The notes beneath the pieces were generated by a model. That model had not been told where the DNA came from. It saw nothing but the letters and a program-made list of their open reading frames with translations, and made no database searches. A DNA stretch of 59,056 nucleotides from Methyloversatilis sp. (lineage in GTDB: Bacteria > Pseudomonadota > Gammaproteobacteria > Burkholderiales > Rhodocyclaceae). The position numbers and the translations under genes were made by a program. The stretch is from the NCBI RefSeq assembly GCF_030696805.1, contig NZ_JAUYRO010000051.1, forward strand, positions 1 through 59,056, given 5' to 3'. Of this stretch, positions 16,430 to 25,678 are shown piece by piece; position 1 is the stretch's first letter, and every line of letters starts with the position of its first letter.

Positions 16430-16500
16430 GGACTATTCCGGACGGACATTGAAGAAAAAAGAGCGCCGGGGCGGGCACTCCAGGGTGGCAGGGTGTGCAG

Positions 16501-16860
16501 TCAGCGCTCCGGCGGCGGTGGGGTGTCGTCAGCGCGGATGACCTCACCCTCGATCACGCGTCCACTGGGTTGCGCCCCTTCGCCGTCGGAAAATGGCGCT
16601 GAAGCGCCTTCTCCGGCTGCCATGCGGGCTTCCATCTGTTCGCGCATCTGCTGGCGCAACGCACGCGTCTTCCACCATATCCAGCCCCAGATGACCAGGC
16701 CAAAGGCGATCGCGACGGCAATGATCACCACTGAAAACATCAGGCCGAGTACCAGCAGGATCACGCCGGCCAGAGCGGCGAACAACTTCGCAAGAGGTCC
16801 GGCCGGCCGGGTGCTGGCCGACGCGCCGTGCGGGCGGGTGGTGTGCCTGTGACGTTCCAT
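16501..16860 (-). CDS. small membrane protein of unknown function
   Basis: A 119-residue protein with a basic N-terminus, a long hydrophobic stretch (about 26-62, probably two helices) ending GWIWWKTRALRQQ, and an acidic, proline-rich C-terminal tail. No family is recognised with confidence. It precedes mscS by 71 bp on the same strand and may share its transcript. Confidence 0.65.
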   Translation of the reverse strand: MERHRHTTRPHGASASTRPAGPLAKLFAALAGVILLVLGLMFSVVIIAVAIAFGLVIWGWIWWKTRALRQQMREQMEARMAAGEGASAPFSDGEGAQPSGRVIEGEVIRADDTPPPPER

Positions 16861-16972
16861 AACTGCGGTTCCTGTTGTCTGCTTCAGACAAGACAGTACA
16901 TCGCAAGCGCCGTTCTCGCCTATCGGCGCCCGCTGACGCCAGCCGCCATGCGCCCGGCACCGGCCACGCAGG

Positions 16973-17692
16973 TCACAGTCGCTTGTGCGGCTGTTCCACC
17001 AGATTCTGGTAAACGAAGCTTTTCAGGAAGATGTTGGTTTGTGCGTTGACGTCGGAAAACTCGACGCCGTAGGCCGCTTCGCCGGTATCGACGATGTCAT
17101 GCGTATTGCGGATGGTTGCGCTGACCACCACGCGGGTACGCACCTTGTGGATGTCGAGGATCAACTCCAGGGAAATCGTTTCACCGATGGCACGCGGCGG
17201 GTCCCAGGCGCGCAGTTCGGCACCGGTGGCGCTGAGGTTGGTTACCGTGGTCGACACCGGCTCGGCGCCATCCAGAACACGGGCACTGATGGTCGTGGCA
17301 ATCCTCTCCGCATTGCGGATCTGGCGCATCGTGATGCGGCGCGGAAACTGCAGGTGCAGGTACTCGAAGGGGTTGACCGAGCGCTTGCCCACCGTGGTTG
17401 AAAAACCGTAGGCATGACGGCCCGAAAACGCGCGCACCGCAAATTCGTCGCCTTCGATCGGCGGGCCGGCCCAGGCGCGGGTGTCGGGCATCGTGACCAG
17501 CACACTCACATCGTTGACGTAGCCGATCAGCTTGACCATTCCAAGCTGTTCGCCGAGCTTCGGCGGCGGTTCAAGAATGAGCCGGTCGCCGATCTTGAGA
17601 CCGATGTCCTTGAACAGCACGTCCTTGACGACACCGGGCGCATTGGCGCCCTGCGCCACCGCCTCGATCATGCCCGCTTCGCTGTTGTTCAT
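16973..17692 (-). CDS. PilZ-domain protein with YcgR-like flagellar brake N-domain
   Basis: A 239-residue protein. The N-terminal beta-rich part (about 20-110; IGDRLILEPP, VSVLVTMP) resembles the YcgR/PilZN domain. The C-terminal PilZ domain (about 115-225) has the arginine-rich c-di-GMP-binding lead (RRITMRQIRNAER) and the second motif region (VTNLSATGAEL). Such proteins slow or steer flagella or regulate adhesion in response to c-di-GMP. The start is set at 17692 (MNNSEAG). No canonical RxxxR plus DxSxxG pair is perfect (NLSATG), so ligand binding needs testing. Confidence 0.75.
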   Translation of the reverse strand: MNNSEAGMIEAVAQGANAPGVVKDVLFKDIGLKIGDRLILEPPPKLGEQLGMVKLIGYVNDVSVLVTMPDTRAWAGPPIEGDEFAVRAFSGRHAYGFSTTVGKRSVNPFEYLHLQFPRRITMRQIRNAERIATTISARVLDGAEPVSTTVTNLSATGAELRAWDPPRAIGETISLELILDIHKVRTRVVVSATIRNTHDIVDTGEAAYGVEFSDVNAQTNIFLKSFVYQNLVEQPHKRL

Positions 17693-18072
17693 CGTTTTGC
17701 CGGAATCAGTGGTCGATGCTGCGCGGCATCGGAAATTCGGAACCCGGGCGCGGCTCACGCGGCGCCCCGCTCAGGTCAGCACAACAAATTCTTTATCGAT
17801 AACGGTCCGGAATGACGATTCCTTTGGGAACTGTTTCTCGGAATGCTCGCTGACCGCGCAAATTCCCGCCCGCCCGGACATCGGAAAACGTGACAGCGCC
17901 ATCCGCCCGCCGCGGTATCCATCAATGCACGCAAGTGATATCGACTCGCGCCGGGCCGGCTTGAATCCGTTACCGGCCTGACGGAACAACGGATGCTGCC
18001 GGGTGGCCGCGCGGCGAACGCCCGCCAGGGCCCCGGCATGCAGGCGCTGCATCGTCACCCTTGAATGAATGT
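17693..18072. other. intergenic region without a recognised gene
   Basis: About 380 bp between the PilZ gene and the hydratase gene, both on the minus strand. Open frames here have no ribosome-binding site or family resemblance. I looked for a c-di-GMP riboswitch, because a PilZ gene follows, and found no match to its conserved core. It probably holds the PilZ gene promoter. Confidence 0.4.
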
Positions 18073-18882
18073 TCAGCGCCCGCGGAACAGCGGCGCGCGC
18101 TTGTCGGCGAACGCGGTCACTCCTTCGACGAAATCCATCGTCGCCGCGCAGCGCGCGAAAGCCAGCGCCTCGGCCGCGAGTTGTGCTTCGAGTGACGGAC
18201 CGGCAGCCACCAGCAAGCGCTTGATTTCCGACAGCGCATGACGCGGCCCGCGCGCGAACTGGGCGCTGCGCGTCTGCGCTGCGGCATCCAGCCCGGCAAC
18301 CGGCACCACCTGTTCGACCAGGCCGAGCGCCAGCGCTTCCGGCGCCGCGACGCGACGCGCCGACCACATCAGTTCGCGCGCGCGCCGCTCGCCCAGCGCC
18401 TGCATCAGGAACACCGACTGGCCACCGTCGCACGGCAGTGCCAGACCTGTGTATGCGGTACTGAAAATCGCATCATCGGCGGCGATCACGCAGTCGGACG
18501 CCAGCGCGAGCGACAGCCCGTAGCCGGCGCAGGCGCCCTGCACCACCGACAACACCGGCTGGTGCGCGCGGCGCAACGCGAGGATGACCGGATTGACCCA
18601 GTTCTCGATCAAGGCACGGTAGGCATCAAGCCGCGCCGGCGCCTCCAGATACAGGGTGGCGCGGAAATCGTTGATGTCGCCGCCGGCGCTGAAGCAGCCA
18701 CCGGCGCCACGCAGCACCAGCACGCGACAGTGCGGATCGGCCAGATTCGCCTCGACCGCCCTGCGCATGGCCTGCAGCATGGCGACCGAAAACGCGTTGC
18801 GTCGTGCCGGGTTCGAAATGGTGATCGTCGCGATGCCCTGTTCGCACGCACTGAGGATGTGGCCGTGCGCCTGATCGTTCAT
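18073..18882 (-). CDS. enoyl-CoA hydratase/isomerase family protein
   Basis: A 269-residue crotonase-fold enzyme. The oxyanion-hole region GGCFSAGGDINDFR and the GYGLSLALASDCVIA segment are clear. The usual second catalytic Glu of hydratases is absent: the corresponding loop reads LALPCDGGQS, with an Asp placed as in PaaG-type isomerases. An isomerase rather than a hydratase is therefore more likely. Start 18882 has a strong GGGAGGG. Substrate unknown. Confidence 0.85.
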   Translation of the reverse strand: MNDQAHGHILSACEQGIATITISNPARRNAFSVAMLQAMRRAVEANLADPHCRVLVLRGAGGCFSAGGDINDFRATLYLEAPARLDAYRALIENWVNPVILALRRAHQPVLSVVQGACAGYGLSLALASDCVIAADDAIFSTAYTGLALPCDGGQSVFLMQALGERRARELMWSARRVAAPEALALGLVEQVVPVAGLDAAAQTRSAQFARGPRHALSEIKRLLVAAGPSLEAQLAAEALAFARCAATMDFVEGVTAFADKRAPLFRGR

Positions 18883-18907
18883 CGAACCCTCCCTGTCATC
18901 GCGCTGC

Positions 18908-20203
18908 TTACGGCGGTGTGACGCCGGCGGGCAGCAGCACCCACATGCGGCCCTGCTGGCGCATGCGGCCCGCCAGCGCGCCGGCGTCAGGACCGAAACC
19001 CCAGAAGAAATCGGCCCGCACGCCACCCTTGATTGCGCCACCGGTGTCCTGCGCCATCATCAGGCGACGCAGCGGGTCGGCGCTATTCGGGCGCGTCGTC
19101 TCCAGCCACACCGGAGCACCCAGCGGCACGCTGCGCGGATCGACCGCGATCACCCGCTCGCCGGCAATCGGTACGCCGAGCGCGCCGAGCGGGCCTTCCG
19201 GCAGACCGGGGGCCTGCTTGCCGATAGGCAGTTCGCGGAAGAACACGTAGCTCGGATTGGCCGCCATCATTGTCGCCACCCGCGACGGATTGGCTCGCGC
19301 CCACTGCCGGATACCCTGCATCGATGCCTGCTCGAGCTTCAACTCGCCCTGGTCAACCAGCCAGCGACCGATCGACTGGTAGCTGTGGCCGTTCTGGTCA
19401 GCATAGCCCACACGCACCCGGCTGCCGTCCGGCAGTTCCACCTGGCCGGAGCCCTGAACCTGCAGGAAAAACACATCAAGCGCGTCTGCCGCCCAGAACA
19501 GCACCTTGCGGTCGAATTCGGCCGCACGGGCGTCGAGTTCGCTGCGTGACCAGTAAGGCACCACCTTGCGACCCTCGACGCGACCGCGCAGCCGCAGATG
19601 CTTCAGATCCGGATGCAGGCTGGCGACGTCGATCACCAGCAGATCGTCAGGCACCGCGTGAATGGGGTGCATATATATACCGCCACGCGTACGGCTCGCC
19701 CGCAGCAGCGGTTCGTAATAGCCGGTCACCAGCCCCTGGTCGGTGCCGTCGCCATTGAGCAGCTGCCATGGGCGGAAAGCCGATTCGAAGAACGCCCGCA
19801 CCGCAGCGCTGTCTTCCTGGGCGAGTGAGCCCAGCGCAGCGCACGGTGCACGCCATTCGGCACGACTGGCCAGTGCGCTGCAGCTGGCGCGCAGCGCCGG
19901 CAAGGCCTCGCGCAGATCGTCGTCGGCCCAGCCTTCGAGCGCGGACCACTCGGCGGCCACCAGACGCGGCGGCAGCTTTGCTTCGGGCACCGGAGCAGCC
20001 GGCGGACAGACCGGACACGCGGCGCACGCCGGGCAGACCGGGCAGACCTGGGTCGGCGCAGCGGCAGGCTGCACCTCAGGGCAGGACGGGGGAGCGGCAG
20101 CGCTCGCCGGGCCGGGCCGTGGAGCCGAGCCGCAGGCGGCGAACAACGCGGCGGCCGAAGCGAGCATGGCGAACCGTACGCCGCGGCGGATTTGCTGGAA
20201 CAT
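18908..20203 (-). CDS. mltA: membrane-bound lytic murein transglycosylase A with Cys-rich linker
   Basis: A 431-residue outer-membrane lipoprotein that cleaves peptidoglycan to 1,6-anhydromuropeptides. Signal peptide with lipobox FAAC (C24), then an unusual linker in which C54, C57, C60, C63 and C66 recur every third residue among prolines. The MltA barrel follows (GYYEPLLRASRTR; VQGSGQVELPDG) and ends with the catalytic 3D segment DTGGAIKGGVRADFFWG containing the essential Asp. Start 20203 (MFQQIRRG) is the one that gives the signal peptide. The gene is 25 bp upstream of the hydratase-family gene. Confidence 0.92.
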   Translation of the reverse strand: MFQQIRRGVRFAMLASAAALFAACGSAPRPGPASAAAPPSCPEVQPAAAPTQVCPVCPACAACPVCPPAAPVPEAKLPPRLVAAEWSALEGWADDDLREALPALRASCSALASRAEWRAPCAALGSLAQEDSAAVRAFFESAFRPWQLLNGDGTDQGLVTGYYEPLLRASRTRGGIYMHPIHAVPDDLLVIDVASLHPDLKHLRLRGRVEGRKVVPYWSRSELDARAAEFDRKVLFWAADALDVFFLQVQGSGQVELPDGSRVRVGYADQNGHSYQSIGRWLVDQGELKLEQASMQGIRQWARANPSRVATMMAANPSYVFFRELPIGKQAPGLPEGPLGALGVPIAGERVIAVDPRSVPLGAPVWLETTRPNSADPLRRLMMAQDTGGAIKGGVRADFFWGFGPDAGALAGRMRQQGRMWVLLPAGVTPP

Positions 20204-20315
20204 CGTGATGTGCTTTAGATTGGCGCGCCCGCAGACGCTGAGGGTGCAATGATAACGAGCAGCGGTCCTGCCGGACGGCTGCATTGAAGACGGACGTTTC
20301 GCGGACACTTCACCC

Positions 20316-20465
20316 ATGTGGATATTCCTTCTCGAAGCCGGCGTTGCGCTGGCCCTGCTGCTGTTCATCCTGTGGTGGACGCTGCCGCGCAAGGAAAAGG
20401 ACGCCTCCGACACCGAACCGCCGAAGGCGCTCACCGACAACAAGGACGACCATGACAGACCGTGA
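20316..20465 (+). CDS. tiny single-pass membrane protein coupled to the DUF815 ATPase
   Basis: A 49-residue open frame too short for most gene callers. It starts MWIFLLEAGVALALLLFILW, one hydrophobic helix, followed by WTLPRKEKDASD and a charged tail. It ends 14 bp inside the following ATPase gene, suggesting translational coupling. The hydrophobic start, the positive residues just after the helix and the tight overlap support a real protein. No family was recognised. It may anchor the ATPase to the membrane (inference). Confidence 0.6.
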   Translation: MWIFLLEAGVALALLLFILWWTLPRKEKDASDTEPPKALTDNKDDHDRP

Positions 20466-21324
20466 AGGTTTCGAAAGCCTGATCGCCCGCGCGCATGCGC
20501 TGTTCGATCGTCTCGAACACATGATCCCGGCGCCGCCGGCACCACCCGACTGGAAGGCGACCGCCTACCGCTGGCGACGCAGCAACGGTCGCGGCCGTTT
20601 GGAGCCGGTTGCCCATCCGCACAAGCTGCGCCTGTCCGATCTGAAAGACATCGACGTGCAGAAGGCCCGCATCACCACCAACACCCGGCAGTTCGTCGAA
20701 GGCAAGCCGGCCAACAACGTGCTGCTGACCGGTGCGCGCGGCACCGGCAAGAGCTCGCTGGTGAAAGCGCTGCTGAACGATTTCTCGAAGAAGGGTCTGC
20801 GCCTGATCGAGGTCGACCGCGATGATCTGGTCGACCTGCCCGACATCACCGACCTGATCGCCAACCGGCCCGAGCGCTTCATCATTTATTGCGACGACCT
20901 GTCGTTCGAATCCGGCGAACCCGGCTACAAGGCGCTGAAAAGCATTCTTGACGGCTCGGTGTCGGCGGTGCTCGACAACGTGCTGATCTATGCCACGTCG
21001 AACCGGCGTCACCTGATGCCGGAATACTTCTCCGAGAACAACGAAGCGAAGCATGTCGACGGCGAAGTGCATCCGGGCGAAGCGACGGAGGAAAAGATTT
21101 CGCTGTCCGAGCGCTTCGGCCTGTGGCTGTCCTTCTACCCCTTCGATCAGGAGGCATATCTCGACATCGTTCGCCACTGGCTGAAAAAGCTCGGCGTGCC
21201 GCCGGACCAGATCGAAGCCTGCCGCGCCGATGCGCTGCGCTGGACGCTGGAACGCGGCTCGCGCAGCGGCCGCGTTGCCTGGCAGTTCGCGCGCGACTGG
21301 GCGGGGCAGCACGCGGCAAAGTGA
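20452..21324 (+). CDS. DUF815 AAA-type ATPase
   Basis: A 290-residue P-loop ATPase: Walker A GARGTGKSS (94-102), Walker B-like FIIYCDDLSFE, sensor ATSNRRHLMPE. This is the DUF815 family, whose members often lie next to mutT in betaproteobacteria. Function is unknown. The start ATG 20452 overlaps the small membrane protein gene, and mutT begins 20 bp downstream. Confidence 0.85.
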   Translation: MTDREGFESLIARAHALFDRLEHMIPAPPAPPDWKATAYRWRRSNGRGRLEPVAHPHKLRLSDLKDIDVQKARITTNTRQFVEGKPANNVLLTGARGTGKSSLVKALLNDFSKKGLRLIEVDRDDLVDLPDITDLIANRPERFIIYCDDLSFESGEPGYKALKSILDGSVSAVLDNVLIYATSNRRHLMPEYFSENNEAKHVDGEVHPGEATEEKISLSERFGLWLSFYPFDQEAYLDIVRHWLKKLGVPPDQIEACRADALRWTLERGSRSGRVAWQFARDWAGQHAAK

Positions 21325-21343
21325 GCGCATCGAGGGCCGGCGC

Positions 21344-22294
21344 ATGATCGAACGCAAACAGGTCGCCGTCGCGGCGGCCGTCATTTTCCGGGACAGCGCG
21401 CGCGGACGGGAATTCCTGCTCGGCCAGCGCGCGCCGGGCACCTTCTATCCGGGCTACTGGGAGTTTCCCGGCGGCAAGGTGGAAGCGGGCGAAGCGCCGG
21501 TCGACGCGCTCAAGCGCGAGCTGGACGAGGAACTGGGCATCACGGTCACAGCCTGTTCGCCCTGGCTGACGCTGTCGCACGAATACGAACACGCCTTCGT
21601 GCGGCTGCATTTTTTCCGGGTCGAAGCCTGGCAGGGCGCGCTGCAGGACCATGTACACAGCGCGCTGAGCTGGCAGCAGGCCGATGTGCTGACCGTCGGG
21701 CCGATGTTGCCGGCCAACGGGCCGGTGCTCAAATCGCTGCGCCTGCCCGGTTTCATGGCCATCACCCATGCCTGGCAGATCGGTCACGCGGCGCAACTCG
21801 ACGCCATTCGCCGGACTTGTGCGCGGCAGCGGCTGCTGCTGCAGATCCGCGAACCGGTGATGGATGACGCAACCCAGGCCTTCGCCGCCGAAGCGGTCCG
21901 GCTGGCGCACGCCGGCGGTTCGCCTGCCGTACTCAACGGCGAGCCAGCGCTCGCCCGCACGCTGGGGGCGGACGGCGTGCATCTGAAGTCGTCGCAGCTT
22001 GCCGCGCTGACGGCCCGCCCCGACTTCGAATGGGTGGGCGCGTCCTGCCACACGGCCGACGAGCTCGCGCAGGCCGCGCAGCTCGGACTCGACTACGCGG
22101 TGGTCGGCCCGGTATTGCTGACCGCCACCCATCCCGACGCAGCCGGCCTGGGCTGGGCTGCACTGACGGCGCTGGTTGCCGAATGCGGCATTCCGGTGTT
22201 TGCCATCGGCGGACTCGACGCATCGCACAGGCAGGCCGCGCACGGCTGCGGTGCGCACGGCATCGCCGCGATCCGCGGCGCCTGGGCGGCATGA
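21344..22294 (+). CDS. mutT: Nudix hydrolase MutT fused to a thiamine-phosphate-synthase-like domain
   Basis: A 316-residue fusion. Residues 1-135 are a Nudix domain with the box GGKVEAGE...REL-x-EELG at 43-66, expected to hydrolyse 8-oxo-dGTP. Residues about 140-316 resemble thiamine-phosphate synthase (GADGVHLKSSQL, DYAVVGPVLLTATHP, IPVFAIGGLD). This fusion is widespread in beta- and gammaproteobacteria. Whether the second domain is active is unknown. Its stop overlaps the start of the next gene (ATGA). Confidence 0.9.
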   Translation: MIERKQVAVAAAVIFRDSARGREFLLGQRAPGTFYPGYWEFPGGKVEAGEAPVDALKRELDEELGITVTACSPWLTLSHEYEHAFVRLHFFRVEAWQGALQDHVHSALSWQQADVLTVGPMLPANGPVLKSLRLPGFMAITHAWQIGHAAQLDAIRRTCARQRLLLQIREPVMDDATQAFAAEAVRLAHAGGSPAVLNGEPALARTLGADGVHLKSSQLAALTARPDFEWVGASCHTADELAQAAQLGLDYAVVGPVLLTATHPDAAGLGWAALTALVAECGIPVFAIGGLDASHRQAAHGCGAHGIAAIRGAWAA

Positions 22295-23184
22295 CAGCGC
22301 GCCGCCTCTTTCTTCGTCAGTGCGGCGCCATCGCCCTGGCAAGCACGCTGCCGAGGGCACTGCGCGCGGCGCCGACCGGCCCCTACGATCACGGCCTGCT
22401 GTGGAAGATCACGCTCGGTGACGCACCGGTCAGTCATCTCTTCGGCACGCTGCACAGCGGTGAGCCGCGCGTGCTCGACCGTGCTGCTCCGCTGTACACC
22501 TATATAGAAGCGGCGCGCGTATTCATGCCGGAACTGGTGGCCGACGCCGATGCCGTGAATGCCTTCATGGCCGCCAGCACTTCCGAGGCTGACGAGCTGC
22601 CGAAAAAGGTCGGCAGCAAGCACTGGCCGCGGGTGTCGCAGATGCTCGCACTGCATGGCGTCGACGAACGCGTGCAGCCACGGTTGCGCCCGTGGGCGGC
22701 GCTGGTGACGCTGCTGCAACCGGTCGGCGGCGCGCAGCCCACGCTCGACGAGGTGCTGGTGCGCCGCGCGCGCGCCGCCGGCAGGAAGATTCTGCCGATC
22801 GAAAACGTGCAGGAACAGATCGATGCGATCGCGCGCCTGCCCGACGCGACGGTCATGGCACTGCTGATCGACAGCGCGCGCCGGCATGATGCGATACAGG
22901 CCGGTGTCGCACCGATGACCGACGCCTGGCTGGCCGGCGGTATCGGCGAGCTGGCGCGCATCAATGCCCGGCTGATCGGCGATGACAAGGCGCTGCGGCG
23001 CCACGCCGATCTGTTCATGCAGTCGCTGCTCGGCCAGCGCAATGCGCGTTTCGTCGAACGCCTGCTGCCGCATATCCGCGAAGGCGGCGTATTTGCCGCT
23101 TTCGGCGCTTCCCACCTGACCGGCCCTGACGGCGTGCTCGCGCGCCTGCTGCAGGCCGGCTGTACCACCGACCGCATCGCCTGA
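22291..23184 (+). CDS. TraB/GumN family protein with Tat-like signal
   Basis: A 297-residue exported protein. The N-terminus [10 protein letters not shown] carries a twin-arginine-type motif before a hydrophobic stretch ending LPRALRA. The TraB/GumN domain shows the two conserved motifs ([12 protein letters not shown] near the start and [15 protein letters not shown] near the end) proposed to form a metalloprotease-like active site. Function in bacteria is unclear. Coupled to mutT by a 4-bp overlap. Confidence 0.85.
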   Translation: MTARRLFLRQCGAIALASTLPRALRAAPTGPYDHGLLWKITLGDAPVSHLFGTLHSGEPRVLDRAAPLYTYIEAARVFMPELVADADAVNAFMAASTSEADELPKKVGSKHWPRVSQMLALHGVDERVQPRLRPWAALVTLLQPVGGAQPTLDEVLVRRARAAGRKILPIENVQEQIDAIARLPDATVMALLIDSARRHDAIQAGVAPMTDAWLAGGIGELARINARLIGDDKALRRHADLFMQSLLGQRNARFVERLLPHIREGGVFAAFGASHLTGPDGVLARLLQAGCTTDRIA

Positions 23185-23275
23185 CTCCAGTTTTTCGGGC
23201 TTGTGCCGTGAATCTCTTTGCAAGTTGCCTCGCGCGGCCACTCAAGGCACTGCGGGGACCTACAGGAGACTTCCC

Positions 23276-25312
23276 ATGAACGCATTCAGCCGCCTTTCGG
23301 TGGTACACCAGCTTTCGATTTCGATCGGCCTGCTTTGCGCAGTGATCTTTGCGTCGCTGATCATCATCGTATCGATGTCCACCCAGCGCTCCACGCTGCA
23401 ACAGACCGAGGCCCATCTTGGTGAGCAGGCCGACGCCACGGTCAAACTGCTCGACCTGAGTTATCACAACGCAATGGCCAGTGCCGAAAAGGGCATGAGC
23501 GCGCTCAAACGCGGGCTCGGCGCTGACGTGGTCATCGGCGACGATACGATGCCCATGGGCAGCTATGGCGCGGTGCGCATCGCGCGCGTCAATGGCGCAG
23601 TACTGAACGGAGACACTGACCGTGTAAGCGGGCTGCGCGACCTGATCGGTGCCGATCCGGCGGTCATGGTGCGCGTCGGCGACGAATTCGTCCGCGTGGC
23701 GACGTTGCTGAAGGACAAGGACGGCAAGTCAATGGCCGGCAAGGCCATCAACAAGAGCAAGGAAACCGATACCCTGCTTGCCGGCAAGCCTTATTCGGGC
23801 GTCGTGATCCGCAACGGCCGCTTCTACATTTCCTCGCTGGAACCGATCAAGGACGCCTCGGGCACAGTCGTCGGCGCGCTGTCGGCACGGGTCGACGTGC
23901 AACAGGGCATCGACCAGCTGTTCGCGTCGCTGAAAACCCTGCGCATCGGCGACACCGGCTACCTGAACATCCTGAAGCCGGGTGAGTCGGCAGACGCGAG
24001 CGAAATGATCCTGCACCCCGAACATGGCGGAAAGACGATCGCCGACATCGGCAATCCGGTGCTGACCAGCGTCATCGCACAACAGCTCGACATGAAGAAC
24101 GGCCAGCTGACGTATGACTGGCCGCTCGCCGATGGCAGCCTGGCGCCGAAGCTCACCACCTTCCGTACATCGGACACCTGGGGGTGGATGGTGTCCTCCG
24201 GCGCGCATGTCGCCGAATTCACGGCCGCCGGCGTGCGGCTGCGCAACCAGTTGATCATGATCTGCGTCGGCGCCGCTCTGCTGCTGGCTGCGCTCACGTG
24301 GTGGCTGGCACACAGCCGTCTCGTGCGCCTGAAGGATGTGTCGGCGGCAATGAACCGGCTGGGCAATGGCGACTTCAGCCAGCGTCTTGCGGTGCAGGCC
24401 GGCGAAAGCCGCAACGAACTGGACCTGATCACCGTGCAGATCAACGAAGCGACTCGCAAGACTGCCACGCTGATCACTGCCACGGCCGACGCAGCCCGCG
24501 CCGTAGGCGCAGCGGCGCGTTCGCTGCGCGCCGGCTCGAGCGAAGTGGTCGAAGGTTCGACCGAACAGAGCAGCGCCGCCGCCGGCCTTGCCGCCGCGAT
24601 CGAGGAACTGTCGGTCAGCATCACGCACGTGGCCGACAGCGCCGGTGTGGCCGATGCCGTCAGCCGCGAAGCGCGCAGCGCCGCGATCGACGGCGAGCGC
24701 CAGTTGAACGCCGTGGTCGACGGCATGCAGCACATCGCCCGCGACATCAACGACGCGTCGACCGCCGTGACCGATCTGGCCGGCCGCACACGCGAAATCT
24801 CGAACGTCGGCCGCATCATCCAGGAGATCGCCGAACAGACCAATCTGCTGGCGCTCAACGCGGCCATCGAAGCAGCACGCGCCGGCGAATCCGGCCGCGG
24901 CTTCGCCGTGGTGGCCGACGAAGTGCGCAAGCTGGCCGAACGCACCGCCGCCTCGACGAAGGAAATCGCCAGCATGGTGAGCAGCGTGCAGGCCGACGCC
25001 GACAAGGTCGTGCAACGCATCGGCGAAGTGAGCGGTCAGGTCGCCACCGGCGTGAGCCGGGCGACCGAAGCCGGTGCCGTGTTGCGCGTCATCAGCGAGC
25101 AGAGCGAACGCACCGCCTCGGCGATGAAGGAAATCGCCGCCGCCACGCGCGAACAGAGCAGCGCCAGTCAGAGCGTGGCGCAGGGCGTGGAACGCATCGC
25201 CGGCATGGCGGAACAGAATGCCGACATCACCCGGCGCGCCGACGGCGAAACACTCGGTCTGGAAAAGCTGGCCGGCCAGTTGCAGGACAATGTCGGTCGC
25301 TTCGTAGTCTGA
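23276..25312 (+). CDS. methyl-accepting chemotaxis protein, Cache-type sensor
   Basis: A 678-residue transmembrane chemoreceptor. TM1 at about 13-36, a periplasmic Cache-like ligand domain (about 37-325; [14 protein letters not shown] is typical), TM2 at about 327-346 ([15 protein letters not shown]), a HAMP domain (about 347-400), and a cytoplasmic signalling domain with the conserved hairpin tip [20 protein letters not shown]. No C-terminal CheR pentapeptide. Start 23276 follows AGGAGA. Ligand unknown. Confidence 0.92.
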   Translation: MNAFSRLSVVHQLSISIGLLCAVIFASLIIIVSMSTQRSTLQQTEAHLGEQADATVKLLDLSYHNAMASAEKGMSALKRGLGADVVIGDDTMPMGSYGAVRIARVNGAVLNGDTDRVSGLRDLIGADPAVMVRVGDEFVRVATLLKDKDGKSMAGKAINKSKETDTLLAGKPYSGVVIRNGRFYISSLEPIKDASGTVVGALSARVDVQQGIDQLFASLKTLRIGDTGYLNILKPGESADASEMILHPEHGGKTIADIGNPVLTSVIAQQLDMKNGQLTYDWPLADGSLAPKLTTFRTSDTWGWMVSSGAHVAEFTAAGVRLRNQLIMICVGAALLLAALTWWLAHSRLVRLKDVSAAMNRLGNGDFSQRLAVQAGESRNELDLITVQINEATRKTATLITATADAARAVGAAARSLRAGSSEVVEGSTEQSSAAAGLAAAIEELSVSITHVADSAGVADAVSREARSAAIDGERQLNAVVDGMQHIARDINDASTAVTDLAGRTREISNVGRIIQEIAEQTNLLALNAAIEAARAGESGRGFAVVADEVRKLAERTAASTKEIASMVSSVQADADKVVQRIGEVSGQVATGVSRATEAGAVLRVISEQSERTASAMKEIAAATREQSSASQSVAQGVERIAGMAEQNADITRRADGETLGLEKLAGQLQDNVGRFVV

Positions 25313-25350
25313 TCATCAAGGACCGGGGGGCCGCCGGTGTTTCGTGTGAC

Positions 25351-25381
25351 GTTGGGCATCGCTGCGCTCACCCCAACCTAC
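25351..25381 (-). repeat. dispersed 31-bp intergenic repeat, copy D
   Basis: Exact reverse copy of the repeat seen at 77-107, about 40 bp after the chemoreceptor stop codon. Confidence 0.9.
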
Positions 25382-25426
25382 GGGCGTGGCGCCGGGCTCG
25401 GGTATGTCGCGCGTTTTCCGGAGGGC

Positions 25427-25457
25427 GTTGGGCATCGCTGCGCTCACCCCCACCAAC
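25427..25457 (-). repeat. dispersed 31-bp intergenic repeat, copy E (variant)
   Basis: Reverse copy with changes confined to one end: the last part reads CCCCCACCAAC instead of CCCCAACCTAC. The GTTGGGCATCGCTGCGCTCA half is unchanged. Confidence 0.85.
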
Positions 25458-25527
25458 GGGTTTGGAACCTCATCTCGGGTCATGTCGGGCAATGTCCTGT
25501 GCCAACGGCAATTTTCTGGCGCGCTTC

Positions 25528-25558
25528 GTAGGTTGGGGTGAGCGCAGCGATGCCCAAC
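25528..25558 (+). repeat. dispersed 31-bp intergenic repeat, copy F
   Basis: Exact forward copy, inverted relative to D and E. With them it can form a large cruciform or RNA hairpin. Confidence 0.9.
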
Positions 25559-25678
25559 AAAAGCGGCTGACCGAAGAGCCGAACACCACGCAGCGCACCA
25601 AACCCGCGCCGTGTCCCGAAGCCCCATGATGACGGTGGCGGCCAGCGTATACTCAGCGGCCACAACCCCCGCCCCGCC

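Larger units (their letters stand above)
25313..25678. other. intergenic region carrying three repeat copies
   Basis: No gene. About a quarter of this stretch is the dispersed 31-bp repeat: copies D and E in reverse orientation and F forward. D or E can pair with F over some 30 bases to make a long hairpin between the chemoreceptor and rlmJ. The remaining spacer shows nothing recognisable. Confidence 0.7.

Noticed and set aside
17693-18072. c-di-GMP riboswitch before the PilZ gene
   Set aside because: No match to the conserved GEMM core on either strand.
17771-18433. 220-codon frame overlapping the hydratase gene
   Set aside because: Shifted frame of the enoyl-CoA hydratase gene followed by non-coding DNA, with no recognisable domain.
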